Shown here: one piece after another, positions 1 through 8,774 of the stretch
Layout of the letters: each line of letters starts with the position of its first letter
Numbering within the stretch: the stretch's first letter is position 1
From: Lentisphaera profundi
GTDB lineage: Bacteria; Verrucomicrobiota; Lentisphaeria; Lentisphaerales; Lentisphaeraceae
Reading direction: 5' to 3'
Length of the DNA: 64,000 nucleotides
NCBI RefSeq assembly: GCF_028728065.1
Contig: NZ_CP117812.1
Span: forward strand, 248,001 to 312,000
The notes under the pieces: model-generated
Told to the model about the DNA's origin: nothing
Database searches by the model: none
Seen by the model: only the letters and a program-made list of their open reading frames with translations
Made by a program: the position numbers and the translations under genes

Positions 1-692
1 TTAATATAATTAAAATATAACGGACTTTCGTATAAACTTATATATTTATTTAGGTCGTCTCCTTTTAAACTTTTAGGTTTTGTAAGTTTATAAGCTGAAT
101 ATCCATGGTGCTCCGCGTTAAATATAGAGTTGTAATGCTTGTAATCACTTAAATTTTCGTTAACGGTAAGGTGTCTAGATGTATTAATTATTACCTGAGG
201 AGAAGGGAGAGGTATATTAGACATCAATAATGATGCTTCGTTATTATCAATAGACCTTAATAACTTTTTTAAATCTCCAATAGTGGTGTTTTTCGTCACA
301 TACACATCATACGTTGGGGGATTTAAAGCGGACCATCTCAATGTTTTTTCTTTTAAACTTTTCATACTCTGTATGATCTCACCATTGAATAATGTCTTTC
401 CACCATCCATTACTAATTGAGGATTAGATGTAAAGTTATTTAAAAATTCTAAGCGAAAAGTATTATCTCGTAGGAATTTAAATTTTATCGGCCGACAAAA
501 TAAATCGTTTAAGGAACCTAGTTTTAGTGATTTTTTGAATTCTACTTTTACACAATGTGATTTTAGCTTATTGTTAAGCTTTAAGATACTTTGGTCATCT
601 GCATCATCATAAACAAAGTTATTCACACTGTTTCCATATACTGAGTAGCCACATATTATAAATAAAAAAATCATCGTTAAATATTTGGTCAT
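1..692 (-). CDS. Secreted protein of unknown function, C-terminus outside the window
   Basis: Reading from ATG at 692 down to base 1 there are 230 codons without a stop, so the gene continues beyond the window. Residues 1-20 look like a signal peptide (MTKYLTMIFLFIICGYSVYG), so the product is probably exported. The mature part is hydrophilic, rich in Lys, Asn and Leu, with no motif I recognise. It lies downstream of the creC-like kinase in the same direction, about 137 bases away, separated by a short RHS-like scrap. It is more AT-rich than its neighbours, which may mean recent acquisition. No function is proposed. Confidence 0.6.
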   Translation of the reverse strand, partial: MTKYLTMIFLFIICGYSVYGNSVNNFVYDDADDQSILKLNNKLKSHCVKVEFKKSLKLGSLNDLFCRPIKFKFLRDNTFRLEFLNNFTSNPQLVMDGGKTLFNGEIIQSMKSLKEKTLRWSALNPPTYDVYVTKNTTIGDLKKLLRSIDNNEASLLMSNIPLPSPQVIINTSRHLTVNENLSDYKHYNSIFNAEHHGYSAYKLTKPKSLKGDDLNKYISLYESPLYFNYI

Positions 693-728
693 TTTTATAA
701 GCCTATTTTTATCATTCCAAGTATACGA

Positions 729-828
729 CTAACGAGAATCAGATACAAGATTTCCATCATCATCGTAAGTGAAAGATTCAGAAGCTTTTGGTATGTAGAC
801 GATACCATTGTGAATCTTAATATGATAC
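729..828 (-). pseudogene. Remnant of an RHS/YD-repeat protein
   Basis: Minus-strand translation just after the creC stop gives a peptide ending SESFTYDDDGNLVSDSR then TAG. The pattern F-T-Y-D-x-D-G-N-L is the hallmark of RHS/YD repeats, which normally occur many times in proteins of over 1000 residues. Here only one unit survives, without a start codon or the usual following Trp-Asp segment. I read it as a leftover of a deleted or displaced RHS gene. It could be chance, because the match is short. Confidence 0.4.
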
Positions 829-2283
829 TTAGAGATTAATCGGAAAACTGACTCTGACTTGGGTCCCTTTTTTGTCTGTAGGGGAAAGAAATTTGATTGT
901 GGACTGATGATGAGTGAGGATTTCGCGGACGATGGCAAGACCGAGGCCGGAGCTTTTGCGGCCGTTATTGGGGCGTGGTAAAGAGTAGAAGCGGTCAAAT
1001 ATCTTTTCTAAGGCATAATCGGGGATGCCCGAGCCCTGATCGTTAATAGTGATGTGATAGCAATTATCATCTCGTTCCATTTTGACTTCAATCGTGCTCT
1101 CTTCAGGCGAGAATTCAACGGCGTTTTTGATGAGGTTATTGATCGCTAATTGGAGTAGAAAATCATTGCCTACAATGGGAGACTCGTCGACTTCGCTTTG
1201 CCAGGAAAATTGATAGTGGGGAAAGCGCTCACGGCTTTCGTCGAGGATTTTTTGACAGAGTTTTTTTAAGTCGAGTTTTTGCATCTCCATTGGCTTAGCT
1301 TGATTCTCTAGGCGACTGAGAAAGAGAATATTTTCCACCATTTGCGTCATTCGCGTTGTTTCTTTACGAAGATTGGAGCAAAGTTTTTCGGCTTGCTCCG
1401 GGGACGCTTCATCCAAGAGTTCCAAGGCCCCATGCATGGCCGCAAGGGGACTTTTGAGTTCATGACTTAAGGTTTGCATATAGGATTCAACATAGGCTTT
1501 GCCATCGAGTTTTTTGAGGATTTCTTCCATGGTGTGAGCCAATATTTTTATTTCACCATAGGGAGTAGCGGGAAGTTGTGGGCGTTGGCCTTCACCAACG
1601 GATTTGGCGTAATCAGTGAGAGCTTCGATGGGACGAACAATACGGCGCGTGAAATAAAAACAGAGTAGAATAAGTAGTGCAAGAGTCAGTAAGGCGGTGC
1701 GGATAATTTTTTCTCTAGCTCTATCTAGATAGAGGCTCAAGCGCTTGACGGGTTTGACGTAAGTAATGGTGCCAGAAATGTTTTTATTGTGGTCGTAAAT
1801 GGGGAGGCTGACATGCAAGACGGAGCTCGAGGGAAGATCTTTGTCTGCACGGGTTGCTCGTGCTCCGTAATCTCCGGCGAGGGCTAAAGTGATATTTCGC
1901 CAATGACTAAAATCATTGCCCATTTCCTGATTATTGGCAGAGTGGAAAATGATTTTTCCGGTGGCATCAGTGAGGTATAATTCGGTATCGCTACCCCATT
2001 TTTCGAGAGCATAGATTTGTGCTTTAGGAGTGAGCTTAGGTTCTTGGGAATGTTGATCAAAAGTATTTTTCAGCGGAGCAAGCGCCATGGGATCAGAGTC
2101 TGAACGCAGTGCGTAAATGAGCGAGCGCAGGGTGAAGACTTGATCATACATCAGTTCTTCGCTGGCTTCTAGATAATGACGGCGGGCATTAGTATTGAGT
2201 GAATCAGTAAATAAATAAATGGCCAGAGCGGAGATAATACCGAAGGTTAAAATGATTCGTTGTTTAATGGTGAGGCGAGTCAT
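829..2283 (-). CDS. creC: Sensor histidine kinase, CreC-like
   Basis: A 484-residue membrane sensor kinase, close to the E. coli CreC length. It has TM1 at about 9-27, a periplasmic sensor segment at about 28-193, TM2 at about 194-212 and a HAMP linker to about 263. The H-box LSHELKSP places the phospho-acceptor His at 274. The N-box (INNLIKNAVEFSPE), G1 box (DQGSGIP), F box (IFDRFYSL) and G2 box (GLGLAI) are all present, so the kinase should be active. The ATG overlaps the upstream response-regulator stop by four bases (ATGA), indicating translational coupling. The creD homologue in the same cluster and the cre-type box at 8490-8505 support the CreC assignment over a generic EnvZ-type kinase. 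Confidence 0.85.
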   Translation of the reverse strand: MTRLTIKQRIILTFGIISALAIYLFTDSLNTNARRHYLEASEELMYDQVFTLRSLIYALRSDSDPMALAPLKNTFDQHSQEPKLTPKAQIYALEKWGSDTELYLTDATGKIIFHSANNQEMGNDFSHWRNITLALAGDYGARATRADKDLPSSSVLHVSLPIYDHNKNISGTITYVKPVKRLSLYLDRAREKIIRTALLTLALLILLCFYFTRRIVRPIEALTDYAKSVGEGQRPQLPATPYGEIKILAHTMEEILKKLDGKAYVESYMQTLSHELKSPLAAMHGALELLDEASPEQAEKLCSNLRKETTRMTQMVENILFLSRLENQAKPMEMQKLDLKKLCQKILDESRERFPHYQFSWQSEVDESPIVGNDFLLQLAINNLIKNAVEFSPEESTIEVKMERDDNCYHITINDQGSGIPDYALEKIFDRFYSLPRPNNGRKSSGLGLAIVREILTHHQSTIKFLSPTDKKGTQVRVSFPINL

Positions 2284-2963
2284 TCATTATCCTCAAGAGA
2301 ATAACCAAAACCACGGTGAGTGACAATGAGGTCTTTGCCAATAGTTTTTTTAAGCTTAGCACGCAAGCTTTTAACGTGGGCATCCACAGTACGTTCCATT
2401 GCCGAATTGGGATCTTGCCAGGCCCGCTCTAGAAGTTGCTGACGACTAAAGATACGACCAGGATGTTCTGCTAAGGCTTCAATTAGGTGAAACTCATGGG
2501 CAGAGAGTTTGAGTTTAAAATCGCCATAAGAAGCGGCAAAAGTCTGTGAATTGATATGAAGCTTAGAACTATGGGAGCATTCAGTTTTGACTTCAAAAGA
2601 ATTTTGCGTACGTCGCAAAACACTTTTCACTCGGGCGGCCAATTCACGTGGGCTGAAGGGCTTGGTGACATAATCATCTGCGCCCAGTTCCAAGCCAACA
2701 ATGCGATCTATTTCATCTGAACGAGCAGTGAGCATAATGACGGGAATATTTTGCGTAGTGCGCAATTCACGGCAAAAGTCGAAGCCACTACCATCGGGTA
2801 GGCCGATATCGAGAATAATGAGTGCAGGGGCTTCATCCACTAAAAATTCATGAGCTTGAGCAAGGGTGGGTGCCCAAAGATTTTCGAAGCCTTCTAAATC
2901 CAGTGCGATGCGAATATTATCGGCAATGGAGGGCTCGTCTTCAACAATTAAAATTTTGGGCAT
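2280..2963 (-). CDS. creB: OmpR-family response regulator, CreB-like
   Basis: A 227-residue protein with an N-terminal receiver domain: acidic residues in VEDE, phospho-acceptor Asp52 in LDIGLPDGSG, the switch Thr in MLTAR and Lys in TKPFS. A winged-helix DNA-binding domain follows from about residue 130. The ATG at 2963 has AGGAG upstream. It overlaps the creC-like gene by four bases. The expected role is to bind TTCAC direct repeats and activate envelope genes when phosphorylated by the partner kinase. A perfect box lies in front of creD at 8490-8505. I see no perfect copy in front of this gene. Confidence 0.85.
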   Translation of the reverse strand: MPKILIVEDEPSIADNIRIALDLEGFENLWAPTLAQAHEFLVDEAPALIILDIGLPDGSGFDFCRELRTTQNIPVIMLTARSDEIDRIVGLELGADDYVTKPFSPRELAARVKSVLRRTQNSFEVKTECSHSSKLHINSQTFAASYGDFKLKLSAHEFHLIEALAEHPGRIFSRQQLLERAWQDPNSAMERTVDAHVKSLRAKLKKTIGKDLIVTHRGFGYSLEDNE

Positions 2964-3053
2964 AAAAACTCCTGTATAGATATGAAAGTAAGTGTGATAA
3001 AAATTTTACCAAGTTCAAAAAATAGATAGATGACTCTTGGAGTTCTTAATTAG

Positions 3054-3206
3054 TGCTTCGCACACGAGGGAGCGCTACCCCTCGAGCTCCCTAGCAATGG
3101 GTGGGAACGCAAGAGCTTGTAAGATGATATTGGGTTCTGCCCAAGATATAAATGCCTCCGGCGGCCGAGGAGCCCTCGGGGCCATACTGAAAAATGTAGA
3201 AATAAG
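3054..3206. repeat. Dispersed palindromic intergenic repeat (copy A)
   Basis: Noncoding mosaic of small inverted repeats between creB and the EpsI-like gene. It holds GTGCTTCGCAC, a GAGGGAGC/GCTCCCT stem, TTGGGTTCTGCCCAA, and CCGAGGAGCCCTCGG preceded by TATAAATGCCTCCGG. The 3147-3206 part closely matches 10135-10183 and 10195-10265. The 3054-3095 part matches 8628-8665. Overlapping small open frames here have no gene-like features. Confidence 0.7.
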
Positions 3207-3253
3207 CTTAAAAATCTTAAGTTCCTTAACCCGGCGAATTGAGTACTTCGTAC

Positions 3254-3760
3254 TCACCTTAGGGAAATCGTGTGAATTTTGGTAATAGATAACCATGGTC
3301 CCGTACTTTGTTTGAATAAGGCTTTCCAGTACCAAGATGAGGCATCGCTAATGAATTTATTATCTTTATCAATAATGATTTCTGAGACGAGGTAATTTTT
3401 ATGTTTCCAATCAGCCTCAAATTGAGACCAGAGCTGGCCTTTCGAATCTTTATAAAGGGGAAGGTAGTTGATTTTTGCACCATTGGATTGTAGGCAGACA
3501 GAAGCGGAATGCAATTTGCGACTCGGGCGGGTGACATAACGCAAAATATACTCATCTTCACCATCATGAAAACGACCTACTTTGCCAGGGAAATAGCGGA
3601 GAAATACTTTTTCCTGTTCACCCATGGGAAGTGGATAAAGGCTTTTGCCTTCAAGTGAACTTGGCCAAGGGATATCTACTTCAGGAGAGATTTCTTTGGA
3701 AGACGGTAAGAAACTCATAAGGGCAATTAAAATGGCGAGACTAGCATAGAGTTTTTGCAT
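3254..3760 (-). CDS. EpsI-like exosortase-associated protein (DUF3485-like)
   Basis: A 168-residue protein starting at ATG 3760, chosen because a GGAG Shine-Dalgarno lies just upstream; the open frame extends further back but only inside the exosortase gene. It has one N-terminal hydrophobic helix (residues about 3-17) and a periplasmic domain. The segment KLHSASVCLQSNG resembles the conserved His/Cys motif of EpsI/DUF3485 proteins, which accompany exosortases as a separate gene or a C-terminal fusion. The start overlaps the exosortase 3' end by 20 bases, so the two are co-translated. It is likely an accessory of the same sorting system. Its biochemical role is unknown even in the family. Confidence 0.65.
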   Translation of the reverse strand: MQKLYASLAILIALMSFLPSSKEISPEVDIPWPSSLEGKSLYPLPMGEQEKVFLRYFPGKVGRFHDGEDEYILRYVTRPSRKLHSASVCLQSNGAKINYLPLYKDSKGQLWSQFEADWKHKNYLVSEIIIDKDNKFISDASSWYWKALFKQSTGPWLSITKIHTISLR

Positions 3761-4520
3761 GAGAGCTCCTTTTTTGGATGAAGAGAATCGCAAAGATATA
3801 AAGGGTAAAAATGAAGAGTCCGACAGCACTATGAGAAAATTCGGGGAGTTCTAAAGGAGTGTTCTCCAAATAAAACAAAGCCGTATTACGGATAATATTG
3901 GAAGCAATAATCAAGCAGAAACCGAGGCCAAAGAATTTGAAAAATGCTTTTGCTTTCATTTTTTCATGGATGGCGATGATCGCAATCAAGAGCAAGCCAG
4001 CCCAGAGCATATTGATGCCGCTACAAGGAGCATCGACAATGGTCTGACGCCCTTGCCATTCTAAGACAGTGCCATGTGCTTGGACATGGATACCCCCGAT
4101 TTTGAGCAAAATGGCAGATGCTTGAGTGGAGAATAAACGCAGGGGATAACCAAGGAAAAACTGAATACTCGAGATGATGGGTAAAGACAAGAGCAAGAGT
4201 GCAAAGGATGGCCAAAGCCATTTACGCTCAAAAGCTTTAGAGCAGAGGAGGTTGAGGTTGAGGGCAAAGATAAAAGCGAGGGCAATCTCAGGGATATTCA
4301 AGAAAAGTCCTATGAGGGTCAAAAATGATAATCCAGAGCTAAGTATGAGTGCCTGTTTATCGATTCTCGTATTCTTCCAATCCTGCCTGTAAAGAAAGAA
4401 AGCAAGGATAAATAAAGCAACAAGGCAATGACTATCACTAGCAATAAAGCGGTGCCCCAGCCAAACGAGACTGGTCCAGTTAGCGAGTAAACAGCAAACT
4501 ATGGCGAGAGAAAATTTCAT
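3741..4520 (-). CDS. Exosortase (XrtN-like transpeptidase)
   Basis: A 259-residue polytopic inner-membrane protein with about eight hydrophobic helices. The exosortase/archaeosortase triad is visible: Cys166 in VDAPCSGINMLW, Arg211 in SNIIRNTALF and His230 in EFSHSAVGLF. These enzymes are thought to cleave a C-terminal PEP-like sorting signal and transfer the protein to a surface acceptor. The gene directly follows the VIT/vWA protein, whose C-terminus is such a signal, and precedes an EpsI-like gene. The pairing with one VIT-domain target recalls the XrtN subgroup. I am confident it is an exosortase and less sure of the subgroup. Confidence 0.85.
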   Translation of the reverse strand: MKFSLAIVCCLLANWTSLVWLGHRFIASDSHCLVALFILAFFLYRQDWKNTRIDKQALILSSGLSFLTLIGLFLNIPEIALAFIFALNLNLLCSKAFERKWLWPSFALLLLSLPIISSIQFFLGYPLRLFSTQASAILLKIGGIHVQAHGTVLEWQGRQTIVDAPCSGINMLWAGLLLIAIIAIHEKMKAKAFFKFFGLGFCLIIASNIIRNTALFYLENTPLELPEFSHSAVGLFIFTLYIFAILFIQKRSSHAKTLC

Positions 4521-7133
4521 TTATTTATTAGCCAGAAGCTTATGTTTTTCTTTGCTTAAGTAATAAATCAAAAAGAGGGATAAGATAATGATCAGTGCCC
4601 AAGTTTCTGGCTCTGGAACAGTGGGGACCGAGGAAGGATCGACGGCTTCAAGGCCGGCAGCGTCATACTGAGCCTGAGTCTCGAGCACAACGGCACCTGA
4701 GAGTGGTGTGACAAGTTGGTATTTAGCGGCAGTTTGAGCCACAACATCCAAGTTTTTGGCGTCGGAAAAATAAGCACTATACACTTCGTCGGAAATCATT
4801 AAGCGTGCGAGATGTGAGGAGGCTTGATGATCAGTTTTAGTGAATGAGTCGGCGTCGATAAAAGTACGTTTAAATTGCGGCCATTCGCTGGGGTTTAGCA
4901 TCAGTTCAAATAAATCAATAAGTTCAGCGCGATTGCTCGCGGCTAAATTTGAGTAATGCGGAGATTTTTTAATTTCTTGTAAAATCTTGTTGGCTCCCGA
5001 ATTAAATTGGAAATTGAGAATGGGAACTAGACCACGACGTTTTTGATATTGATTGAGTTTATTACTGCTACTTAAAAGATAGGGTTGTGGACCATGGATC
5101 CAAATGATGGAATGTTCATGTGTAGCGAGTTCAATGATTTGATCCAGGGCGTAGAGATTATCACGACCACCCTCAAAATCATAATCTTCGTAATCACTGA
5201 GGGCCTGAACCTTAGTGAGTTCGGTTCCGGCAATGAAAACTTCAAAATTCTTGTGATCAATGAGTTTTTTTATAGTGGGAGCTAAAGCCTCTTTTTCTTT
5301 GGCCATACTATGAGAACCATCAATTAGAACGAGGAACTTTTCACGACTGAAGGGTGAACCATAGCTGAGTTTTGAGCTAATGAGGCGGCTCTCGTCATGA
5401 TGATCTAGACCCCAAAACTCATTGATGTCCCGCCTGGGGAGTTCGATACGGAAATGATGAGCCATTTGTTCCTGACTTAAAGTTCCTCGTAAGGAATAGC
5501 TGTTTTTCGCTGACTTTTCGAGTTTTAATTCGGGGAGGTGAGCACTAGTCATGTTTTGCTTGGACTCCAACCAAACTTGGTGGTCCAAATTCGGTGCAAG
5601 ATGAAAGTTTGAAGCTAGGATTTGTGGAGGATAAAAATAGGCATGTTTTTTGTCTTGACTCAAGGGCATGGGGCTGGTGATGCCGATGCGAATTTTCATG
5701 CGTTTTTGAGCAAGTACAGGGAAGCATTGGACAAAGATGCGATTTTTAGCACTCCAGGTCACGAGTACGGGATCACGTCTTTGGCGGACAATTTTTTGAT
5801 AAGCACTTTTGACTTTAGAACTTTTTGCGAAAGCCGCTTCGCGTTCTTCGCCATTGACCCAGAGCGTGAGGCGACTGATAACAGCCTGATCGGGAAGGAT
5901 GATTTCCATACGAGCTTCACGACTTTGTCGTTCATGTAAATTTTCGAATTCCATAATCCATTCGCTATAAGCAATTGCGGGATCCGCATCGAGTTTACTA
6001 TCAAACTGTGAGCTAATGAGAAAAAGTTGTTCTTGTTTGGTGCCAATTTCCTGGTCGCCGACATCGGGGTCCCAGTTGAAGCGACTGCGACCAAGCAGGC
6101 CAGAACCATTCTTACGTTCAATCTTTTTGGGGCTTTTCCCTGTGACTTGAAAGTAAAGCTGATTGAGGAGCTTATCTGAAACAGAATTATTGACGGGTAA
6201 ATCACCAACTGCGGCAGTGCCAGAACCAAAGCCACGCTGAGCTTTTTTGAGAATATGTTCAGTTGAACCAAGATTGCGAATGAGCGAAGCGGCGGCGGAT
6301 TTCTCTTGATGGCTTGTTGCCTTCGCATATTTATGAATACCGTACTCAGTAATGGCAGTTGGGATTTTGCTGAGCAGTAAGAAAGCAAAGAGTAAGCCAA
6401 GAGCCTTGAAGAAATGCAGGAGCTTAGAAGCTTTAATTTCGTGCATGCGGTAATAGTGTTTTCGTAAATTATAGACCCCTGCAAAGCCAAATAAGGGAGC
6501 GAGGCTGAGCAGACCCATGCCCATGAAAATAATGGCCAGTGCACTCAGAGGAGAGAGTGGAACAAAGTAGAGGCAGTAATAAAAAGAAGCTGCCAAGGCC
6601 GCATTTTGCAGATAAATCATTTTTGGATTAAAGACTTTGTTTTGCTTCAAATGCCAATAGCTAATAAAATTAGATAGAGGAGGAAGCGAGCAAAGAATAA
6701 TATGGGGAAAGTCGGGTAAGGGATCAAAAAAACTATCAGCAAAAGGATGGTAGAGTAATTCAATGATTATTGCTGCGGCGGGCAGGACCATGGTGAAAAA
6801 TAAGTAGAAAAAACTCTCCCAAGGACCAAAATCACCTGGAGTGGCTGCGATCAGTTTTGAGTTTTTGCCCACAGGGAGCTTTGATTTTTTGGATTTTGAA
6901 TATTTCATCACCCCCGATTTGAGATCCAATGAAAGCGCTTTGGGCTGAGATATTTTAGTAAGTATAGACTCGAGTTTTTGTAGGTCGATTTCTTTGTCCC
7001 CATCCTCGAATAAAGATTCAATGATTTGACGCAGTTCTTCTTTGCGTTGATCATTTCTGCAGAGTTCATGATTTTTAATAAAATCATTGAGGCCTTGCTT
7101 CGCCTCTGCGGTAAAATTAAATGATGTATTCAT
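4521..7133 (-). CDS. VIT and vWA domain membrane protein with exosortase sorting tail
   Basis: An 870-residue protein with a cytoplasmic N-terminus (1-100) and several membrane helices between about 105 and 270. A VIT-like domain spans about 395-500 (EARMEIILPDQAVISRL). A von Willebrand A domain begins near 600 with the MIDAS motif DGSHS at 605-609. The tail has P-E-P-E-T-W at about 840-845, one hydrophobic helix and a basic end (KEKHKLLANK), which is the three-part exosortase signal. Its start overlaps the creD stop by four bases, and the exosortase gene begins one base after its own stop. It is probably the dedicated substrate of that exosortase. Metal-dependent adhesion or envelope sensing is an inference from the vWA domain. 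Confidence 0.8.
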   Translation of the reverse strand: MNTSFNFTAEAKQGLNDFIKNHELCRNDQRKEELRQIIESLFEDGDKEIDLQKLESILTKISQPKALSLDLKSGVMKYSKSKKSKLPVGKNSKLIAATPGDFGPWESFFYLFFTMVLPAAAIIIELLYHPFADSFFDPLPDFPHIILCSLPPLSNFISYWHLKQNKVFNPKMIYLQNAALAASFYYCLYFVPLSPLSALAIIFMGMGLLSLAPLFGFAGVYNLRKHYYRMHEIKASKLLHFFKALGLLFAFLLLSKIPTAITEYGIHKYAKATSHQEKSAAASLIRNLGSTEHILKKAQRGFGSGTAAVGDLPVNNSVSDKLLNQLYFQVTGKSPKKIERKNGSGLLGRSRFNWDPDVGDQEIGTKQEQLFLISSQFDSKLDADPAIAYSEWIMEFENLHERQSREARMEIILPDQAVISRLTLWVNGEEREAAFAKSSKVKSAYQKIVRQRRDPVLVTWSAKNRIFVQCFPVLAQKRMKIRIGITSPMPLSQDKKHAYFYPPQILASNFHLAPNLDHQVWLESKQNMTSAHLPELKLEKSAKNSYSLRGTLSQEQMAHHFRIELPRRDINEFWGLDHHDESRLISSKLSYGSPFSREKFLVLIDGSHSMAKEKEALAPTIKKLIDHKNFEVFIAGTELTKVQALSDYEDYDFEGGRDNLYALDQIIELATHEHSIIWIHGPQPYLLSSSNKLNQYQKRRGLVPILNFQFNSGANKILQEIKKSPHYSNLAASNRAELIDLFELMLNPSEWPQFKRTFIDADSFTKTDHQASSHLARLMISDEVYSAYFSDAKNLDVVAQTAAKYQLVTPLSGAVVLETQAQYDAAGLEAVDPSSVPTVPEPETWALIIILSLFLIYYLSKEKHKLLANK

Positions 7134-8443
7134 GCCTTAATCTCCTTGGTGTTATATCGACTTAAATCCCTTGTGAAATACATTACGGTAGCCAGAGTGA
7201 TGATTAATCCAAGGCTACCCATGAGCAGGGCATAATCCTCTAATTGTATGGTCCCATAAAGGTAGCCATAGAGTCCTCCGGTGGTGAAGCCAATGCTTAA
7301 TGAGTTTTTCCAGTTGGCGAGCAAGCTACGGGAATAGAGTGCCATCATAATTGAGCAAATGACCGATGCGATTAAATAGGCAAGGGCAAAGCTTAGGTGT
7401 TCGGAAATGGAAAGTAAGAGGACATAAAACATTAGGGAAGCAAAACCAAAGAGGATGTATTGCAGAGGATGAATGATTTGTCCGCTGAGGCGTTCGCAAA
7501 TGAAGATCGCAGCAAAAGTAAAACAGAGAAAGAGTAGGGTGTATTTTACGAGGCGGTGAACTTGGCTATAGCTCCCATTAAATTGAATGAGGCGCACACT
7601 GCAAGTTTCTTGTTCCAGTGCGTGCTCGCGATCACGCCATGAGCTTATAAAATCGCGTTGGAGATCATGAATTTCCCAATGGGAATCAAAGCCTGTATCA
7701 GATATATTATAGCTAGTCGGTAAATACTTCCCTTCAAAGCCGGGATGGGGCCAAGTGGATTGGACTTGAATGATGCTTTGGCGACCACTCGGAACGAAGC
7801 TTAGTTCTTGACTACCATTAATTTGAAGCTGGGTCGATAGAGTGATTTGTTGTTCATTGGCATCTAAATTTAAAGGGAAATGAAAGCCTGTTTTTAATCC
7901 ATTATCAATAGGGATTCCTGGACGAGCGTTAATGTTTTGCTCACAATGCTTCAAGTTGATTTGACGGCTCAAACCCTTGAGGTCACTAATGCCAAAGCTG
8001 AGTATAGCTTGATCCCAGAGTAGTTTTTCCTTTCCGTAAAGTTGCGTGATGGAGGTGAAATTAAAAGCGAGTTGATAATCGAGATCGCTTTTGTAGACGA
8101 TGGTTTTGAAAATGGATTTCTTTCGTTCTTCAGGATGGATTTGACCCAAAATATCGAGCTTCTCAGGATGAAGGTGAATGAAAGTCTCTTTATCTGAAGC
8201 GAGGGGGATAGAGAGTATGGCCCCATAAATATTTTGTGGTCCACCCCATTTATGTTGAATTTCTTTGAGGACTTCTGCACTACGATTTTCTCGTTCATGA
8301 ATGAGATCTAAAATCAAAGATTTTGGAATGTAGAGTAGAGCAATGATAATGGCGATCATTGCAATTTTGGCCATGAGTGAATTTTTTAGTTGCTTTAGAA
8401 AGTCGCGCTGCTTAAAGTTTAGGGGGGATTCATCACTCATCAT
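7130..8443 (-). CDS. creD: CreD-family inner-membrane protein
   Basis: A 437-residue protein with one N-terminal helix (about 24-42), a large periplasmic domain, and a C-terminal bundle of about six helices from residue 300. Diagnostic CreD sequence is present: GPQNIYGAILSIPL near residue 70, WPHPGFEGKYLPTSYN in the periplasmic domain, and LLLSISEHLSFALAYLIAS in the bundle. In enterobacteria and Aeromonas the gene is the main target of CreBC and responds to envelope stress. Here it leads an operon with the exosortase genes and carries a cre-type box 47-62 bases upstream of its ATG. Confidence 0.88.
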   Translation of the reverse strand: MMSDESPLNFKQRDFLKQLKNSLMAKIAMIAIIIALLYIPKSLILDLIHERENRSAEVLKEIQHKWGGPQNIYGAILSIPLASDKETFIHLHPEKLDILGQIHPEERKKSIFKTIVYKSDLDYQLAFNFTSITQLYGKEKLLWDQAILSFGISDLKGLSRQINLKHCEQNINARPGIPIDNGLKTGFHFPLNLDANEQQITLSTQLQINGSQELSFVPSGRQSIIQVQSTWPHPGFEGKYLPTSYNISDTGFDSHWEIHDLQRDFISSWRDREHALEQETCSVRLIQFNGSYSQVHRLVKYTLLFLCFTFAAIFICERLSGQIIHPLQYILFGFASLMFYVLLLSISEHLSFALAYLIASVICSIMMALYSRSLLANWKNSLSIGFTTGGLYGYLYGTIQLEDYALLMGSLGLIITLATVMYFTRDLSRYNTKEIKA

Positions 8444-8489
8444 TTTTTCCTCAGATTTATTAAAGTTAAATCTACTAAAAGTGACTTAT

Positions 8490-8505
8490 GTGAAAATGAC
8501 GTGAA
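8490..8505 (-). promoter_or_regulatory. CreB-type operator (cre tag) upstream of creD
   Basis: On the minus strand the sequence reads TTCACGTCATTTTCAC, an exact match to the published CreB consensus TTCAC-N6-TTCAC. A further TTCAC occurs a little upstream, at 8520-8524. The site lies 47 bases before the creD ATG at 8443, a suitable place for activation. It links the exosortase operon to the creBC-like pair about 5.5 kb downstream. Confidence 0.7.
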
Positions 8506-8627
8506 TCGCTGATGAACTTTGTGAATTCTCGAGTAAAAGGCCTGTTTAGTTCGCGAAAATTTAAGATTCGTTTAAGTTAGGAGTCATTGAGGATTTCTAT
8601 CCGCTAGGATAGAGAGCATGATGCTTC

Positions 8628-8718
8628 GCATAAGAGAGGGAGCTTTCCCCCTCGAGCACCCTCAGCAAGATACTGCCGTATAGGCGAATGCTTTTTATCC
8701 GTCTGTCTGGCAAGACCC
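8628..8718. repeat. Dispersed palindromic intergenic repeat (copy B)
   Basis: The creD-ychJ spacer (8444-8774) contains, besides the cre box, the same small-hairpin units as copy A. These are ATGCTTCGCAT, a GAGGGAGC stem, then at 8692-8718 a 27-base unit around CTGTCTGGCAA that reappears inverted at 10057-10083 with about 24 of 27 bases matching. No open reading frame with a ribosome site is present. Confidence 0.65.
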
Positions 8719-8774
8719 TTGACCAGGCGACTAGGTTCTAGGTAATCGTGTTAAAAATTAAAAGAGAGAGAATT

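Noticed and set aside
3037-3335. Two opposing 80-codon frames between creB and the EpsI-like gene
   Set aside because: They run through the palindromic repeat block and have no ribosome site or protein-like composition.
5759-6544. 261-codon frame inside the VIT/vWA gene
   Set aside because: It overlaps a well-supported gene on the same strand in another frame and has no ribosome site or recognisable domain.
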